Shown piece by piece: positions 9,589 to 18,329 of a stretch of 64,000 nt of DNA (position 1 is its first letter; each line of letters begins with the position of its first letter). The stretch lies in contig NZ_CANLOB010000002.1 of NCBI RefSeq assembly GCF_947492815.1, positions 186,001-250,000 of the forward strand, in the 5' to 3' direction. Source of the stretch: an uncultured Dokdonia sp. GTDB lineage: Bacteria; Bacteroidota; Bacteroidia; Flavobacteriales; Flavobacteriaceae. Under the pieces are notes generated by a model, which was not told the DNA's origin, made no database searches, and saw only the letters and a program-made list of their open reading frames with translations. A program made the translations under genes and the position numbers.

Positions 9589-9885
9589 ATGAACAATTCA
9601 GTAGTAGGAACATTAGCAGGAATCGCAATAGGAACAATAGTAGGAATGTTGATAGCTCCTGATAAAGGATCTAACACACGTAAGAAAATTGCGGAAAAAA
9701 GTAAGGAAACTTCAGATAATCTTAAAGATGAGATAAACGTATTACTAGAGAAAGTATCTCAGAAATACGATGTTGTAAAACAAGCGGGAAGTGAAATCGC
9801 TCAAACCACTAAGAAAGCTGGAAATGAAATTTCAAATACTACAAAGAGAGAGTTATCTAAAATGAATGGACAAGTAGTATCATAA
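9589..9885 (+). CDS. YtxH domain protein
   Basis: 98 residues. The N-terminal Gly/Ala/Ile-rich helix (about 5-23), followed by APDKGSNTRKKIAEK, is the YtxH signature. A charged helical tail probably forms a coiled coil. YtxH proteins are general-stress membrane-associated proteins; no enzymatic role is known. It is followed by holin-like and hypothetical genes in the same orientation. Confidence 0.85.
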   Translation: MNNSVVGTLAGIAIGTIVGMLIAPDKGSNTRKKIAEKSKETSDNLKDEINVLLEKVSQKYDVVKQAGSEIAQTTKKAGNEISNTTKRELSKMNGQVVS

Positions 9886-9912
9886 TATAAAGCACAAAAT
9901 ATATTTTAAACA

Positions 9913-10326
9913 ATGAGCGGTACAGTAGATCATATTGAAAATCTTTATAACAAAGCAAAACAATATACTGAGACAAGTATAGAACTATATAAGTTAAGCG
10001 CAATCGATACTTCGGCAGATGTAGTATCATCATTAGCAAGCAGAGCTATATTGATCTTAGTCATCTCTACCTGTATTATTTTCTTAAACCTAGGATTGGC
10101 ACTATATCTCGGTGACCTTCTCGGAGATTACTTTAAAGGATTTCTAATAGTAGCGCTCTTTTATTTATTGTTAGCAATCATTATATACTTTTTTAATAAA
10201 ACACTTATTAGAAAGCCTATAACAAATCTGATGATAACAAAATTAATGAAGCCTAGATTAAAGGAAAAAGAAATAGAAGAAGTAATAGCAAATTCTAACA
10301 ATAGGAATAATGGGACGATACACTAG
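9913..10326 (+). CDS. Phage-holin/DUF1469-like membrane protein
   Basis: 137 residues. An amphipathic N-terminal helix (about 1-45) is followed by two transmembrane helices (about 45-68 and 76-95) around a GDLLGDYFKGF turn, and a charged C-terminal tail. This matches the holin-superfamily III (DUF1469) proteins found next to YtxH in many bacteria. It overlaps the next gene by 17 bases, implying translational coupling. Confidence 0.75.
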   Translation: MSGTVDHIENLYNKAKQYTETSIELYKLSAIDTSADVVSSLASRAILILVISTCIIFLNLGLALYLGDLLGDYFKGFLIVALFYLLLAIIIYFFNKTLIRKPITNLMITKLMKPRLKEKEIEEVIANSNNRNNGTIH

Positions 10327-10639
10327 TAAAGAGATAGAACTCAGACAGACAATAATGCTACTCCGAAAAGAAAGAAATCAAATTTCTGGAGAATTAAGGG
10401 AGCAAGCTTACGCTATGGGTAATTATTTAAAGCCTTCTAATATTCTAACAAGAACATTACAGGATTTTAATAAAGAACCCGAGTTTAAGAGTTCAGTAAT
10501 AGGCTCTGTGTCTGGTATTATTGGTGGATATGTATCTCGAAAATTTCTGTTTGGAAAATCCAACTCCATATTTAAAAAAGTATTAGGAATAGGATTGCAA
10601 CTTGCGACGACAAAACTAATCGCTCAAAAAGTAAAATAA
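10310..10639 (+). CDS. Conserved hypothetical protein of the YtxH/holin cluster
   Basis: 109 residues. The N-terminal half is a charged helix (RQTIMLLRKERNQISGELREQ) and the C-terminal half contains a Gly-rich hydrophobic segment (SVIGSVSGIIGGYVSRKFLFG) and a second hydrophobic stretch. I do not recognise a named family. The overlap with the holin-like gene indicates joint expression and probable action at the membrane. Confidence 0.6.
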   Translation: MGRYTSKEIELRQTIMLLRKERNQISGELREQAYAMGNYLKPSNILTRTLQDFNKEPEFKSSVIGSVSGIIGGYVSRKFLFGKSNSIFKKVLGIGLQLATTKLIAQKVK

Positions 10640-10688
10640 ATCGATCATCTGTCAGAAAAATAATAATAATTTAAAAAAAATACACACT

Positions 10689-11147
10689 ATGAAAATTTCA
10701 GAAAACAATAAACAACAAGTAGAAGCTTTACAAGAATTATTACAAAAAACGTATGATGCAGAAGCAGGATATAAACAAGTAATGACTAAAGCAGAAAAAG
10801 AACCTCTTAAAAATTGGTTACAAGAAAAGGCAGTACGCAGATCACAATTTGCAAATGAGTTAGATGCGCACATTAGAGAATTTAATGCAGAACCAGTAGC
10901 TAAAGGTACAACCTTAGGTAGTGCACATAGAACTTGGATCGATGTAAAATCAGCACTGAGCTTCAATACAGATGAAGCAATATTGGAAGAATGTGTGCGA
11001 GGTGAGGAAGCAACAATTAGTGAGTATAACGAACAAATTTCGAATACAAACTTTGCTCCAGAAGTAAGAAGCTTGTTGGAAAATCAAAAACAGATGATAA
11101 CTTCAGATCTAAGAACTGTAAAATCTTTAGAAGAGGTAGTATCGTAA
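10689..11147 (+). CDS. DUF2383/PA2169-family four-helix-bundle protein
   Basis: 152 residues, entirely helical. NNKQQVEALQELLQKTYDAEAGYKQVM, the ALSFNTDEAILEECVRGEE segment and a final helix match the PA2169 family (DUF2383, ferritin-like fold). No signal peptide is present, so it is cytoplasmic. It is the last gene of the stress cluster before a structured intergenic element. Confidence 0.85.
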   Translation: MKISENNKQQVEALQELLQKTYDAEAGYKQVMTKAEKEPLKNWLQEKAVRRSQFANELDAHIREFNAEPVAKGTTLGSAHRTWIDVKSALSFNTDEAILEECVRGEEATISEYNEQISNTNFAPEVRSLLENQKQMITSDLRTVKSLEEVVS

Positions 11148-11194
11148 TTAGATAAAATGATTTTACATGCTCTAGTCAAAGCAGTATAATACAC

Positions 11195-11300
11195 AAAAAA
11201 ACTCTTGGTTTTATAATTGACTTCTAATTTTAGAAGCGTACCTATACTTCATACCCCCTTATAGAAGTATATATAAACCAAGTATAAACCAAGAGTTTTT
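11195..11300 (+). ncRNA. Three-way-junction-like structured element
   Basis: An outer stem pairs AAAAACTCTTGGTTTTATA (from 11196) with TATAAACCAAGAGTTTTT (11283-11300), with one bulged T. Inside lie two hairpins: CTTCTAattttAGAAG (11221-11236) and TATACTTC/GAAGTATA (11243-11250 with 11264-11271). TATAAACCAAG also occurs as a tandem direct repeat (11272 and 11283). This may be a terminator/leader RNA for the lipoprotein gene 29 bases downstream or a small RNA. Confidence 0.5.
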
Positions 11301-11328
11301 AACAACCACCCGACTAAATACGACAACT

Positions 11329-11562
11329 ATGAAAAAATACATATATATAGCATCTTTAATCTTCTTGATAGGTTTTATAACTACGTCTTGTAGGGAAAAA
11401 ACACCAGAAGAAAAAATCATTGAACAAATGGAAAATCAAGGAGCTGAAATCAAGGTGAAAGATGATGGAGAAAAGATAAAAATGGAAACAGAAGACACCA
11501 AAGTGAAAATAAAAAAAGACGATGGTGAAACCGACATAAAAATAAAACAAGAAGAAAAATAA
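11329..11562 (+). CDS. Small highly charged lipoprotein
   Basis: 77 residues. A signal segment ends in a lipobox-like TTSC (Cys about 21); the mature part is almost wholly Lys/Glu/Asp with repeating IKVKDDGEKIKME-type units. No family recognised. It is probably anchored in the envelope. It follows a structured RNA-like element. Confidence 0.6.
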   Translation: MKKYIYIASLIFLIGFITTSCREKTPEEKIIEQMENQGAEIKVKDDGEKIKMETEDTKVKIKKDDGETDIKIKQEEK

Positions 11563-11579
11563 TATCCACATAAATTGTT

Positions 11580-11753
11580 ATGAAACTAGATTTTTCAAAT
11601 CTGAAAACACTTTTTATTAACTGCACGCTTAAAGATTCATCAAAAAATTCCCACACGGAAGGATTAATGACACTATCGATGAATATCATGCGTGCAGAAA
11701 AAGTGAGTGTAGAATACATAAGACTAGTAGACTATACTATTCCTTTGGACTGA
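11580..11753 (+). pseudogene. Flavodoxin-family NAD(P)H oxidoreductase, truncated N-terminal fragment
   Basis: The reading frame gives 57 residues, beginning MKLDFSNLKTLFINCTLK and continuing with an IRLVDYTIP strand. This is the first beta-alpha-beta unit of flavodoxin-fold/NADPH-dependent FMN reductases, which are usually about 180-200 residues. Homology ends at about 11735, where an Rhs reading frame begins in another phase, so the gene was cut by Rhs-tip DNA. It is unlikely to encode an active protein. Confidence 0.7.
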
Positions 11754-11812
11754 AACATAGAGGGTATAACAACAACCAGAACGGAAGGGACCATAAATTC
11801 GAGTATAATGGG

Positions 11813-12811
11813 ATGGAGCTCGAACAGGCTCTCGGCGTCAATATGATGGAGATGGAGATGCGACAGTTCGATGCAGCTATTGGCCGATGGATTGTGCAAG
11901 ACCCGATTATCCATCATGATTTTTCACCTTATAATAGTTTTGATAACAATCCTATCTTTTGGGCAGACCCATCTGGAGCCAACAGTGAAGATCCAAAATT
12001 AATTGGCTCCTCTCATCACAACGGTGGGACTTTTAACAATGGTATTAAATCATCTAACGGAGGAGGTGAAAATAATTGTTGTCTAACACCTTATAATGGT
12101 CCTGGAGTAGCAGTTGGAAATGATGTTGTCAATCCATTAGATGGTGTTACCGTTTCTGGTATCGATAAATCAGGAGGTAATACACAAGGAGTAGTTCTAC
12201 AAAACAACGCATCAATAAGTGCACCTATTTTCGGCGGTAGATTTAATACTTTTTATATGCCTGAATTGGATCGAAATTATTATTTGGATGTACCTGGTTC
12301 TATCCAAAGACCTAGCGATATAGCATCATTAAATTCATTACAAAGAATGTCATTAGTTTCTTTGGGTAGTGTTAAAATGATTCAAGCTAGTGGAGAAGCA
12401 CTATTAGCGCCAATTAGAGTAGTTGATACAGAACAATATGGAAATAACATTTGGGATCAGCCTGCACTTCCTCTACCTTTTTCAGGTGCTTCAAATACGG
12501 GTACTGCCGCCAATAGTGCTTTTGCATGGATTAATTTTACTAAATTAGCTAAAAAGTTTCCTTTTAGAACCACGAAACATTTTCTTGTAAGAATTCATGG
12601 AAGAGCTAGTCGAGGAATTACTCCAAGATTGGCCATAAATACATACAATAATGGACGTTTATTCTATAATCCTGCAACAGGCAACTTTATTAGACACCTT
12701 ACAGCTCAAAAAATTTCTGTTGTAGTAAGCAAACCTACTGGTGGTCGTGCAATTACGGTTTTTACAGGTAATCCTTCACCAACTTGGAACGTAGTTAAAT
12801 TTAAAAAATAA
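11813..12811 (+). CDS. Orphan Rhs C-terminal tip with toxin-like domain
   Basis: Rhs homology starts in frame at 11735 (YYSFGLKHRGYN) without its own start; the first ATG is at 11813. The end of the Rhs core is visible (AIGRWIVQDP, then NPIFWADPSG). After it comes a unique 270-residue region ending in a likely toxin: HFLVRIHGRASRGITPRL through AITVFTGNPSPTWNVVKF. The H...R and TVF/W pattern suggests a compact RNase-type (BECR-like) fold, but that is inference. The stop overlaps the start of the next gene by one base, the usual toxin-immunity layout. The fragment lacks the shell repeats, so it is probably silent or a donor cassette for recombination with a full-length Rhs gene. Confidence 0.7.
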   Translation: MELEQALGVNMMEMEMRQFDAAIGRWIVQDPIIHHDFSPYNSFDNNPIFWADPSGANSEDPKLIGSSHHNGGTFNNGIKSSNGGGENNCCLTPYNGPGVAVGNDVVNPLDGVTVSGIDKSGGNTQGVVLQNNASISAPIFGGRFNTFYMPELDRNYYLDVPGSIQRPSDIASLNSLQRMSLVSLGSVKMIQASGEALLAPIRVVDTEQYGNNIWDQPALPLPFSGASNTGTAANSAFAWINFTKLAKKFPFRTTKHFLVRIHGRASRGITPRLAINTYNNGRLFYNPATGNFIRHLTAQKISVVVSKPTGGRAITVFTGNPSPTWNVVKFKK

Positions 12812-13290
12812 TGATAAAGTGTGAAATTTTAGAAAACGAAAAGATCTTAAGGTTATATCCAAAGTATGATTCTGAGTCGGGTATATTAGAAATTCAAACG
12901 AAAACACCGACAGATTGGGTTTTCGGATTAGACATTAATGGAACGATTATTTTTGATATTAACGATAAATTTATAATTGAGAATATTGATATTCTGATTC
13001 CAAAATGGAAATGGGAAAAATACTCTGGAAAGCTCCCTTGGTCTGAGAAAGTATTAAAGAATAAATCTGTAATTTTTACTAAAGAAACTATAAATAAAAA
13101 AAGTTTCTATATCAATGAAGGTATTCAAGCATTTTTTGATGACAAAAATCTCTTTTTTGGATTTAGTTCAAATTCAAAATATGATATATTAAATAAATCT
13201 AAAGGAATTATCTTATCAGAAGATTGTTATCTTTTAATTCAAGAAAGTTATATTGTAGGTGTTATTCTAGCAAAAGATAAAATTAATTGA
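12811..13290 (+). CDS. Candidate immunity protein for the orphan Rhs tip
   Basis: 159 residues, no signal peptide, rich in beta-strand pattern and Lys/Asp, with acidic patches (IFDINDKFIIENIDIL). No family recognised. The gene starts on the last base of the toxin-tip stop codon, the arrangement typical of a cognate immunity gene. Function rests on context only. Confidence 0.6.
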   Translation: MIKCEILENEKILRLYPKYDSESGILEIQTKTPTDWVFGLDINGTIIFDINDKFIIENIDILIPKWKWEKYSGKLPWSEKVLKNKSVIFTKETINKKSFYINEGIQAFFDDKNLFFGFSSNSKYDILNKSKGIILSEDCYLLIQESYIVGVILAKDKIN

Positions 13291-13778
13291 TATTTAGGAA
13301 AAAAGGCACTTTTGAAAAGCTATTAAATTAAAACATTTATTACCCCTGCTAGCGCAAGTTTATAATTCGTGCCGTTAAGAGCAAGTAAGAAAAGCCACAG
13401 ATTAATAGGATGTAGTGTTTTCATAAATGGTAAACACTACAACTACTCTTATAATGACTAAGAATAAAAGTTGTTGATAACAAGAAGTATGTATCCATTT
13501 CCTGCATTAAATAACCTAGTATTCTAAAATAGAGCAACACGCTATTCCATGCTTTTATAGATAGTATTAAAAACAATGATATGAAATCATTTCTAATAAG
13601 AAATATGTATATTTATAGCTTGATACTTATGATGTCTTATAATCAGATAGTAACATTCAAGCACCACACTCATTTTTATTAGAAAACAGGTTTCCTTTGA
13701 TAGGATACGCTATATATCATTATAAGATATGATATATAGGTGTTTTCTAGTATATTTATTGAATAAACATATGGTATT
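13291..13778. other. Gene-free spacer with an inverted repeat
   Basis: No credible ORF was found. GTAGTGTTT (13412-13420) and AAACACTAC (13432-13440) form a 9-bp stem with an 11-base loop. A second weak pairing is CAACT/AGTTG around 13440-13480. The strip probably holds remnants of Rhs-associated sequence and the promoter of the secretion operon, but no clear TAnnTTTG box was found near 13779. Confidence 0.5.
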
Positions 13779-14189
13779 TTGAAAAGAACATCTAAACATA
13801 AGCTTGCAGCATTTAATCTTCAAGAAATGCTCATTGTATTAGCCATTATTGGAATATTGCTTTTGCTTGCAATGCCAAAACTCATGCCTTTAATATCTAA
13901 GGCAAAAGCTATAGAAGCGCAAGCACAATTAAAGCAGATACATAATATGCAGGTACTGTATAGTTATTCCTATTCTAAATTTTCAGGAGATTTTAATGAG
14001 ATCGATTTTGAAGCTCCTAAAACAGTGAAAGAAGGAGGTACTGCAAATTATGAATATGCTATTATATCTGTAACAGGAGAAGGCTTTAAAGCAAGAGCTA
14101 CAGCAATTACAGATTTTGATAGAGATGGAATTTTTAACGTTTGGGAAATTGATGAAAATGGAAATCCAAAACAAATCGTTAAAGATTGA
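13779..14189 (+). CDS. Type II secretion/type IV pseudopilin (GspG-like)
   Basis: 136 residues. The prepilin signature is KLAAFNLQEMLIVLAIIGILLLLAMP: a basic leader, then a hydrophobic helix with the conserved Glu at +5. Usually Gly precedes the cleavage site; here the residues are Ala-Phe. The C-terminal region contains a short Asp-rich loop (DFDRDGIFNVWEIDENG) like the calcium site of major pseudopilins. The start is a TTG; an upstream ATG at 13771 is out of frame. First gene of the secretion operon. Confidence 0.85.
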   Translation: MKRTSKHKLAAFNLQEMLIVLAIIGILLLLAMPKLMPLISKAKAIEAQAQLKQIHNMQVLYSYSYSKFSGDFNEIDFEAPKTVKEGGTANYEYAIISVTGEGFKARATAITDFDRDGIFNVWEIDENGNPKQIVKD

Positions 14190-14722
14190 TGTTGATAGTC
14201 CTTTTAAAAATAATAGCATTGGCTAGTTTACTAGCCATTTTTTATCAAGACCAAAAAGATAGAATGGTCTATTGGTGGTTTTTTCTCATAGGAGCTGTAG
14301 GGTTTTCAATACTACATATTCAAGAAGTAGGCTGGTTGCAATTTGGAATTCATTGTGCATTTAATATAGGACTTGTATCCACTATTTTAGTTGTTTTGAT
14401 GCTTTACATACGTATTAGATTTCAAACCTTCCGTTTACAAAATGTGTTAGGCTTAGGTGATATCTTATTATTTTATGCATTAGCCCTAAGTTTTGCTACG
14501 CTAAGTTTTGTGACGCTATTTGTTTTTGGACTTCTTTTTTCTTTAGTCCTTCATCTTGTTTTTAAAAATAAACATCAATATACGCTTTCGCGAAAGCGTA
14601 TAAATTCTGAATCTAGTTCTCAAGAAATAACAGTGCCTTTAGCAGGGTATTTGTCATTATTTTTTGCTGGCGTATTACTAGTCCATTGGTTAGGGTTTTA
14701 TGAAAATCTATATGTCATCTAA
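14186..14722 (+). CDS. Type IV prepilin peptidase (A24 family)
   Basis: 178 residues, integral membrane. The catalytic Asp pair is expected in DQKDR (about 22-26) and in GLGD (about 90), the GxGD motif of aspartic prepilin peptidases. The N-terminal methyltransferase domain of PilD is absent. The start is probably ATG at 14189, which overlaps the preceding TGA by one base; TTG at 14186 is in frame. It cleaves and prepares the pseudopilins of this cluster. The reading frame contains a copy of the dispersed 16-bp palindrome. Confidence 0.8.
   Translation: MMLIVLLKIIALASLLAIFYQDQKDRMVYWWFFLIGAVGFSILHIQEVGWLQFGIHCAFNIGLVSTILVVLMLYIRIRFQTFRLQNVLGLGDILLFYALALSFATLSFVTLFVFGLLFSLVLHLVFKNKHQYTLSRKRINSESSSQEITVPLAGYLSLFFAGVLLVHWLGFYENLYVI
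14583..14598. repeat. Copy of dispersed palindrome CGCTTTCGCGAAAGCG
   Basis: Perfect palindrome (extended by TA on both sides) inside the prepilin peptidase gene, in a hydrophilic loop read Leu-Ser-Arg-Lys-Arg, a different frame from the copies at 1823 and 22703. Confidence 0.8.
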
Positions 14723-16138
14723 ATGGTAGGAGAAACCACATATATAATCCCTGTTGAATTGCAACAACGTATTAGTGCTGAGCAAGCCTATCAGTATCGT
14801 ATTGTTCCTATTAAAGAGGATAGGAATAGTCTTGTTTTCTATTCAGATACCACGACTCCTAAAATCTTATCTCAAGAACTGCTCATCTTTTTAGGATATG
14901 AGGTAGTTATAGAACAAGTAAATACAGTTGTACTTGATAAATATTTAAGCACAAACTTTCGAAAAGCGTTTGATAGCGAAAAACAAACGTTTACATATAC
15001 AAAAGACTTTTTAGAGAAAATCCTTTTGACAGCTAAAGCCATTGGGAGTAGTGATATACATTTTGAGCCTTTTGAAAATCGATGCCGTATTCGTTTTCGA
15101 TTAGATGGAAAATTAAAAGAGCAATATAGTATTCCGAAAGATGAATATCCCGTCATTATCAATAAAATAAAGAATCAAGCGAATCTTGATATTTCTCAAA
15201 ATCGTTTACCACAAGATGGACGTATTACGGTGAAGACGCAAGTAGATGAGTTTGATATCAGGGTATCTACATTACCTACTTTGGATGGTGAAAGTATTGT
15301 ACTTCGTATTTTAAGTAAAGATACATCCAATATACATCTGGATCAACTAGGGTTTACGGAAGAAGAATTACAGATTTATAAAGAGGGTGTTCGCAATCCT
15401 AATGGGATTGTACTCATTTCTGGGCCTACAGGATCAGGTAAGACTACTACTTTATATGCGACACTTAAGCTTTTAAATAAGACAGATACTAAAATTCTAA
15501 CGATTGAAGATCCTATAGAATATACATTAGAAGGTGTGATGCAAATGCAGCTTCGTGAAGATATAGGATTAGATTTTGAGACAGCACTCAAGACGTTTTT
15601 ACGTCAAGATCCAGATATTATTATGGTAGGTGAGATACGTGATGTAAAAACAGCGAATATGGCAATACGTGCAGCTCTTACAGGACATTTAGTACTGTCT
15701 ACGATTCATACCAATTCTGCTTGGGGAACTATTTCAAGACTCATAGATATGGGAGTACCAGCGCATCTTATTGCAAGTACGCTAAATTTAAGTGTTGCAC
15801 AGCGACTAGTGCGTAAACTTTGTACTCATTGTAAGAAAGAAATGTCTATAGAAAAGGATACGTTTCCAATAAATTACAGTATTCCCGAGGAATTAAAAAA
15901 ACATTACATTGCACAGGGATGTTCTCATTGTTATCATACAGGGTATCTGGGAAGAAAAGCCATTTATGAGCTACTTCCTATTACTAATGAGTTAACAATA
16001 CATATAAAAAATAACGAAACACAGATAGATACCTATCTGGAAGAGAAAAATATAAAGCAATTAAGCGATCAAGCGATACATCTAATCCAAATGGGGGAAA
16101 CATCTGTAGATGATGTATTTGCGTTACTAGCGGGATAA
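14723..16138 (+). CDS. gspE: GspE/PilB-type secretion ATPase
   Basis: 471 residues. N1 region about 1-90, then the ATPase core: an SDIHFEPFE strand (about 112), arginines around RCRIRFRLDGK, Walker A GPTGSGKTTTLY (about 233), Asp box, Walker B in DPDIIMVGEIRD (about 296) and His box TGHLVLSTIHTNSA. A tetracysteine zinc site is present: CTHC (about 372) and CSHC (about 400). It powers pseudopilus assembly from the cytoplasm. It starts directly after the peptidase stop. Confidence 0.95.
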   Translation: MVGETTYIIPVELQQRISAEQAYQYRIVPIKEDRNSLVFYSDTTTPKILSQELLIFLGYEVVIEQVNTVVLDKYLSTNFRKAFDSEKQTFTYTKDFLEKILLTAKAIGSSDIHFEPFENRCRIRFRLDGKLKEQYSIPKDEYPVIINKIKNQANLDISQNRLPQDGRITVKTQVDEFDIRVSTLPTLDGESIVLRILSKDTSNIHLDQLGFTEEELQIYKEGVRNPNGIVLISGPTGSGKTTTLYATLKLLNKTDTKILTIEDPIEYTLEGVMQMQLREDIGLDFETALKTFLRQDPDIIMVGEIRDVKTANMAIRAALTGHLVLSTIHTNSAWGTISRLIDMGVPAHLIASTLNLSVAQRLVRKLCTHCKKEMSIEKDTFPINYSIPEELKKHYIAQGCSHCYHTGYLGRKAIYELLPITNELTIHIKNNETQIDTYLEEKNIKQLSDQAIHLIQMGETSVDDVFALLAG

Positions 16139-16142
16139 ATAA

Positions 16143-18329
16143 ATGATAAAAAAAATAGTATGTATATGGGTATGCGTCTTTATGACACAACTCAACATTG
16201 CACAAGAATATGATCAACAGCGTATAGATCAATTAGAAAATGAGCTTACGGCTATTTCTACAGATGTACCTGGACTATCGGAAAAACTCAATATAGAATT
16301 ACAACAAAGTAATCTCTCCACATTTCTTTTAGGAATATCTGAAATTCACAAGATTAATATTGATGTAAACCCTGAGTTACAAAACACTCAGATTATTAAT
16401 AATTTTAAAGATGTAGAAGTACTAGATGTACTTTCATATGTCTGTAAGATTTATAATTTGACTATTGATTTTACAGGTAATATTTTATATATCACACCTT
16501 ATCAAAAAGAAGAAATTCCTGAAAATCGTGCCATTGAAATTCAATATGATCCCACTGCTCAGATCCTAAGTGTGGATTTAAAGAACGATAATCTTTCAGA
16601 AGTTTTTAAATTAATTTCAAATACTTCAGGGAAAGGGATATTTTATACGCCTGAATTAGCAAATAAAACAATATCTGGTTTTATCAAAGACCTTCCGTTT
16701 GCTATTGCTATGGAGAAAATAGCATATTCTAATGATCTAATTGTTTCCAAAACTAAAGACGGTTCTTTTGAATTTACATCAGGAATTATACAATCTTCAG
16801 CAGGGAATGGAGATGGAAATCAACAACAAACTCGTCCTATCAGAGCTCGGAATGCTAATTTTTTCTTTAAAGTTATAGATAAAGAAAATGGCATTTTAGA
16901 TGTTGATATTCAAAATGTGCCGATAGCTGATATTATTTATGATGTAGGCAATGAATTAGGATTAGATATTTTTACAGCATCTCCTTTAAATGAGGCGGGC
17001 TTTGCAAGTGTCAGTGCAAAAAACATTTCTTTTGATAGCTTACTAACTAAGATTTTTGAGAATACTACACTGGCTTTGAACTCATCTCAAAATAGTAATA
17101 ATCAAAATAATAACGGGAGAACAGATAGAGGTCAGGATATTACCCCATCAAGTCCTGTAAACCGATTTACGTTTAAGAAAGAAAATGGAGTTTATTATTT
17201 TGGAACCTATAGACAGCTTACGCTACGTTCAGCAGAGGTAATCCCGCTTCGTTATCGCTCAATTGGTCTGCTATCAGATCCTCAACGCTCTGGGAGAAGT
17301 GCAGGGAGATCTAATACAAGTTTTGGTTTTAATTCTGGATTTAGAGGAAATGGATCAAATGTAGGAAATACAACAGGTACATTTAATCCAAACCAACAAG
17401 CAACAGGTCAAAGAAATTTAAGAAATCAAGACCAAGATATATCTGATATTAGTTCACTTATTCCTGATGATGTAAAACAAGATTTGAATATCATAGCAGA
17501 TAAAGAACTGAATAGCTTTATTGTTAGTGGTGCTAGCGCAGATATAGGACGTTTTAAACGGTTTGTTAAAGAAATTGATAAACAAGTACCTATCGTAATT
17601 GTCGAGGTAATGATTTTGGAAGTAAATAAAAACTCTACATTAGATACAGGTATAGAATGGGGAATTGGTTCAGAACCTACTACCACACAGGGAGCCATAT
17701 TTCCTGAAACCAATATCAATTTAGGGGCTAGTACGATCAATCGTATTTTAGGGCGTATTGATGGGTCTAGTTTTTTTAATATAGGGCAAGTTGGACCTAA
17801 CTTTTTTGCAAATATCAGAGCTTCTGAATCTAATGGCAACTTTAAAATTAAATCTTCTCCTCGTATTACAACCCTCAATGGACACCGGGCTTATTTTTCA
17901 AATGGACAAACAAGTTATTTTGAGGTGACACAAAATCAGTTTGTAGGAACTCAAAACCCAATATTAAGTGAGAGTGTAAATTTTGTTCCTGTAGATGCAG
18001 AGCTTTCTCTTGAAGTACTTCCCTTTGTTTCGGCAGATGGAGAAGTAACGATGGATATTAAAGTAATTCAGTCAAGTTTTAATGGAGAACGAGTTACAGA
18101 AAATGGTCCACCCGAAATTAGCTCTAGAGAATTTACGTCTATCATTAAATCTCGCACCAATGATATTGTTGTCTTAGGAGGATTGGAAGAAAATCGAAAA
18201 AGTAATTCTGGCTCTGGCGTTCCTTTTTTAGCACGTATTCCAATTATAAAATTTTTATTTAGTAAACGCGTACGGACTGCCTCTACTTCAAAACTCACCG
18301 TGCTTATAAAACCAACAGTTATTTACTAA
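16143..18329 (+). CDS. gspD: Type II/IV secretin (GspD/PilQ-like)
   Basis: 728 residues with a signal peptide (about 1-20, ending NIAQE). N0/STN-like and N-domains span about 40-330, a low-complexity Asn/Gly/Ser-rich linker about 380-430, and a secretin core follows, containing VPIVIVEVMILEVNKN (about 480) and the terminal block VVLGGLEENRKS...GVPFLARIPIIKFLF. It forms the outer-membrane gate of the machine. Its stop overlaps the next start by one base. Confidence 0.93.
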   Translation: MIKKIVCIWVCVFMTQLNIAQEYDQQRIDQLENELTAISTDVPGLSEKLNIELQQSNLSTFLLGISEIHKINIDVNPELQNTQIINNFKDVEVLDVLSYVCKIYNLTIDFTGNILYITPYQKEEIPENRAIEIQYDPTAQILSVDLKNDNLSEVFKLISNTSGKGIFYTPELANKTISGFIKDLPFAIAMEKIAYSNDLIVSKTKDGSFEFTSGIIQSSAGNGDGNQQQTRPIRARNANFFFKVIDKENGILDVDIQNVPIADIIYDVGNELGLDIFTASPLNEAGFASVSAKNISFDSLLTKIFENTTLALNSSQNSNNQNNNGRTDRGQDITPSSPVNRFTFKKENGVYYFGTYRQLTLRSAEVIPLRYRSIGLLSDPQRSGRSAGRSNTSFGFNSGFRGNGSNVGNTTGTFNPNQQATGQRNLRNQDQDISDISSLIPDDVKQDLNIIADKELNSFIVSGASADIGRFKRFVKEIDKQVPIVIVEVMILEVNKNSTLDTGIEWGIGSEPTTTQGAIFPETNINLGASTINRILGRIDGSSFFNIGQVGPNFFANIRASESNGNFKIKSSPRITTLNGHRAYFSNGQTSYFEVTQNQFVGTQNPILSESVNFVPVDAELSLEVLPFVSADGEVTMDIKVIQSSFNGERVTENGPPEISSREFTSIIKSRTNDIVVLGGLEENRKSNSGSGVPFLARIPIIKFLFSKRVRTASTSKLTVLIKPTVIY

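Noticed and set aside
11356..11719. Minus-strand ORFs over the charged lipoprotein gene
   Set aside because: Phe-rich composition is the mirror of Lys/Glu codons on the plus strand; not genes.
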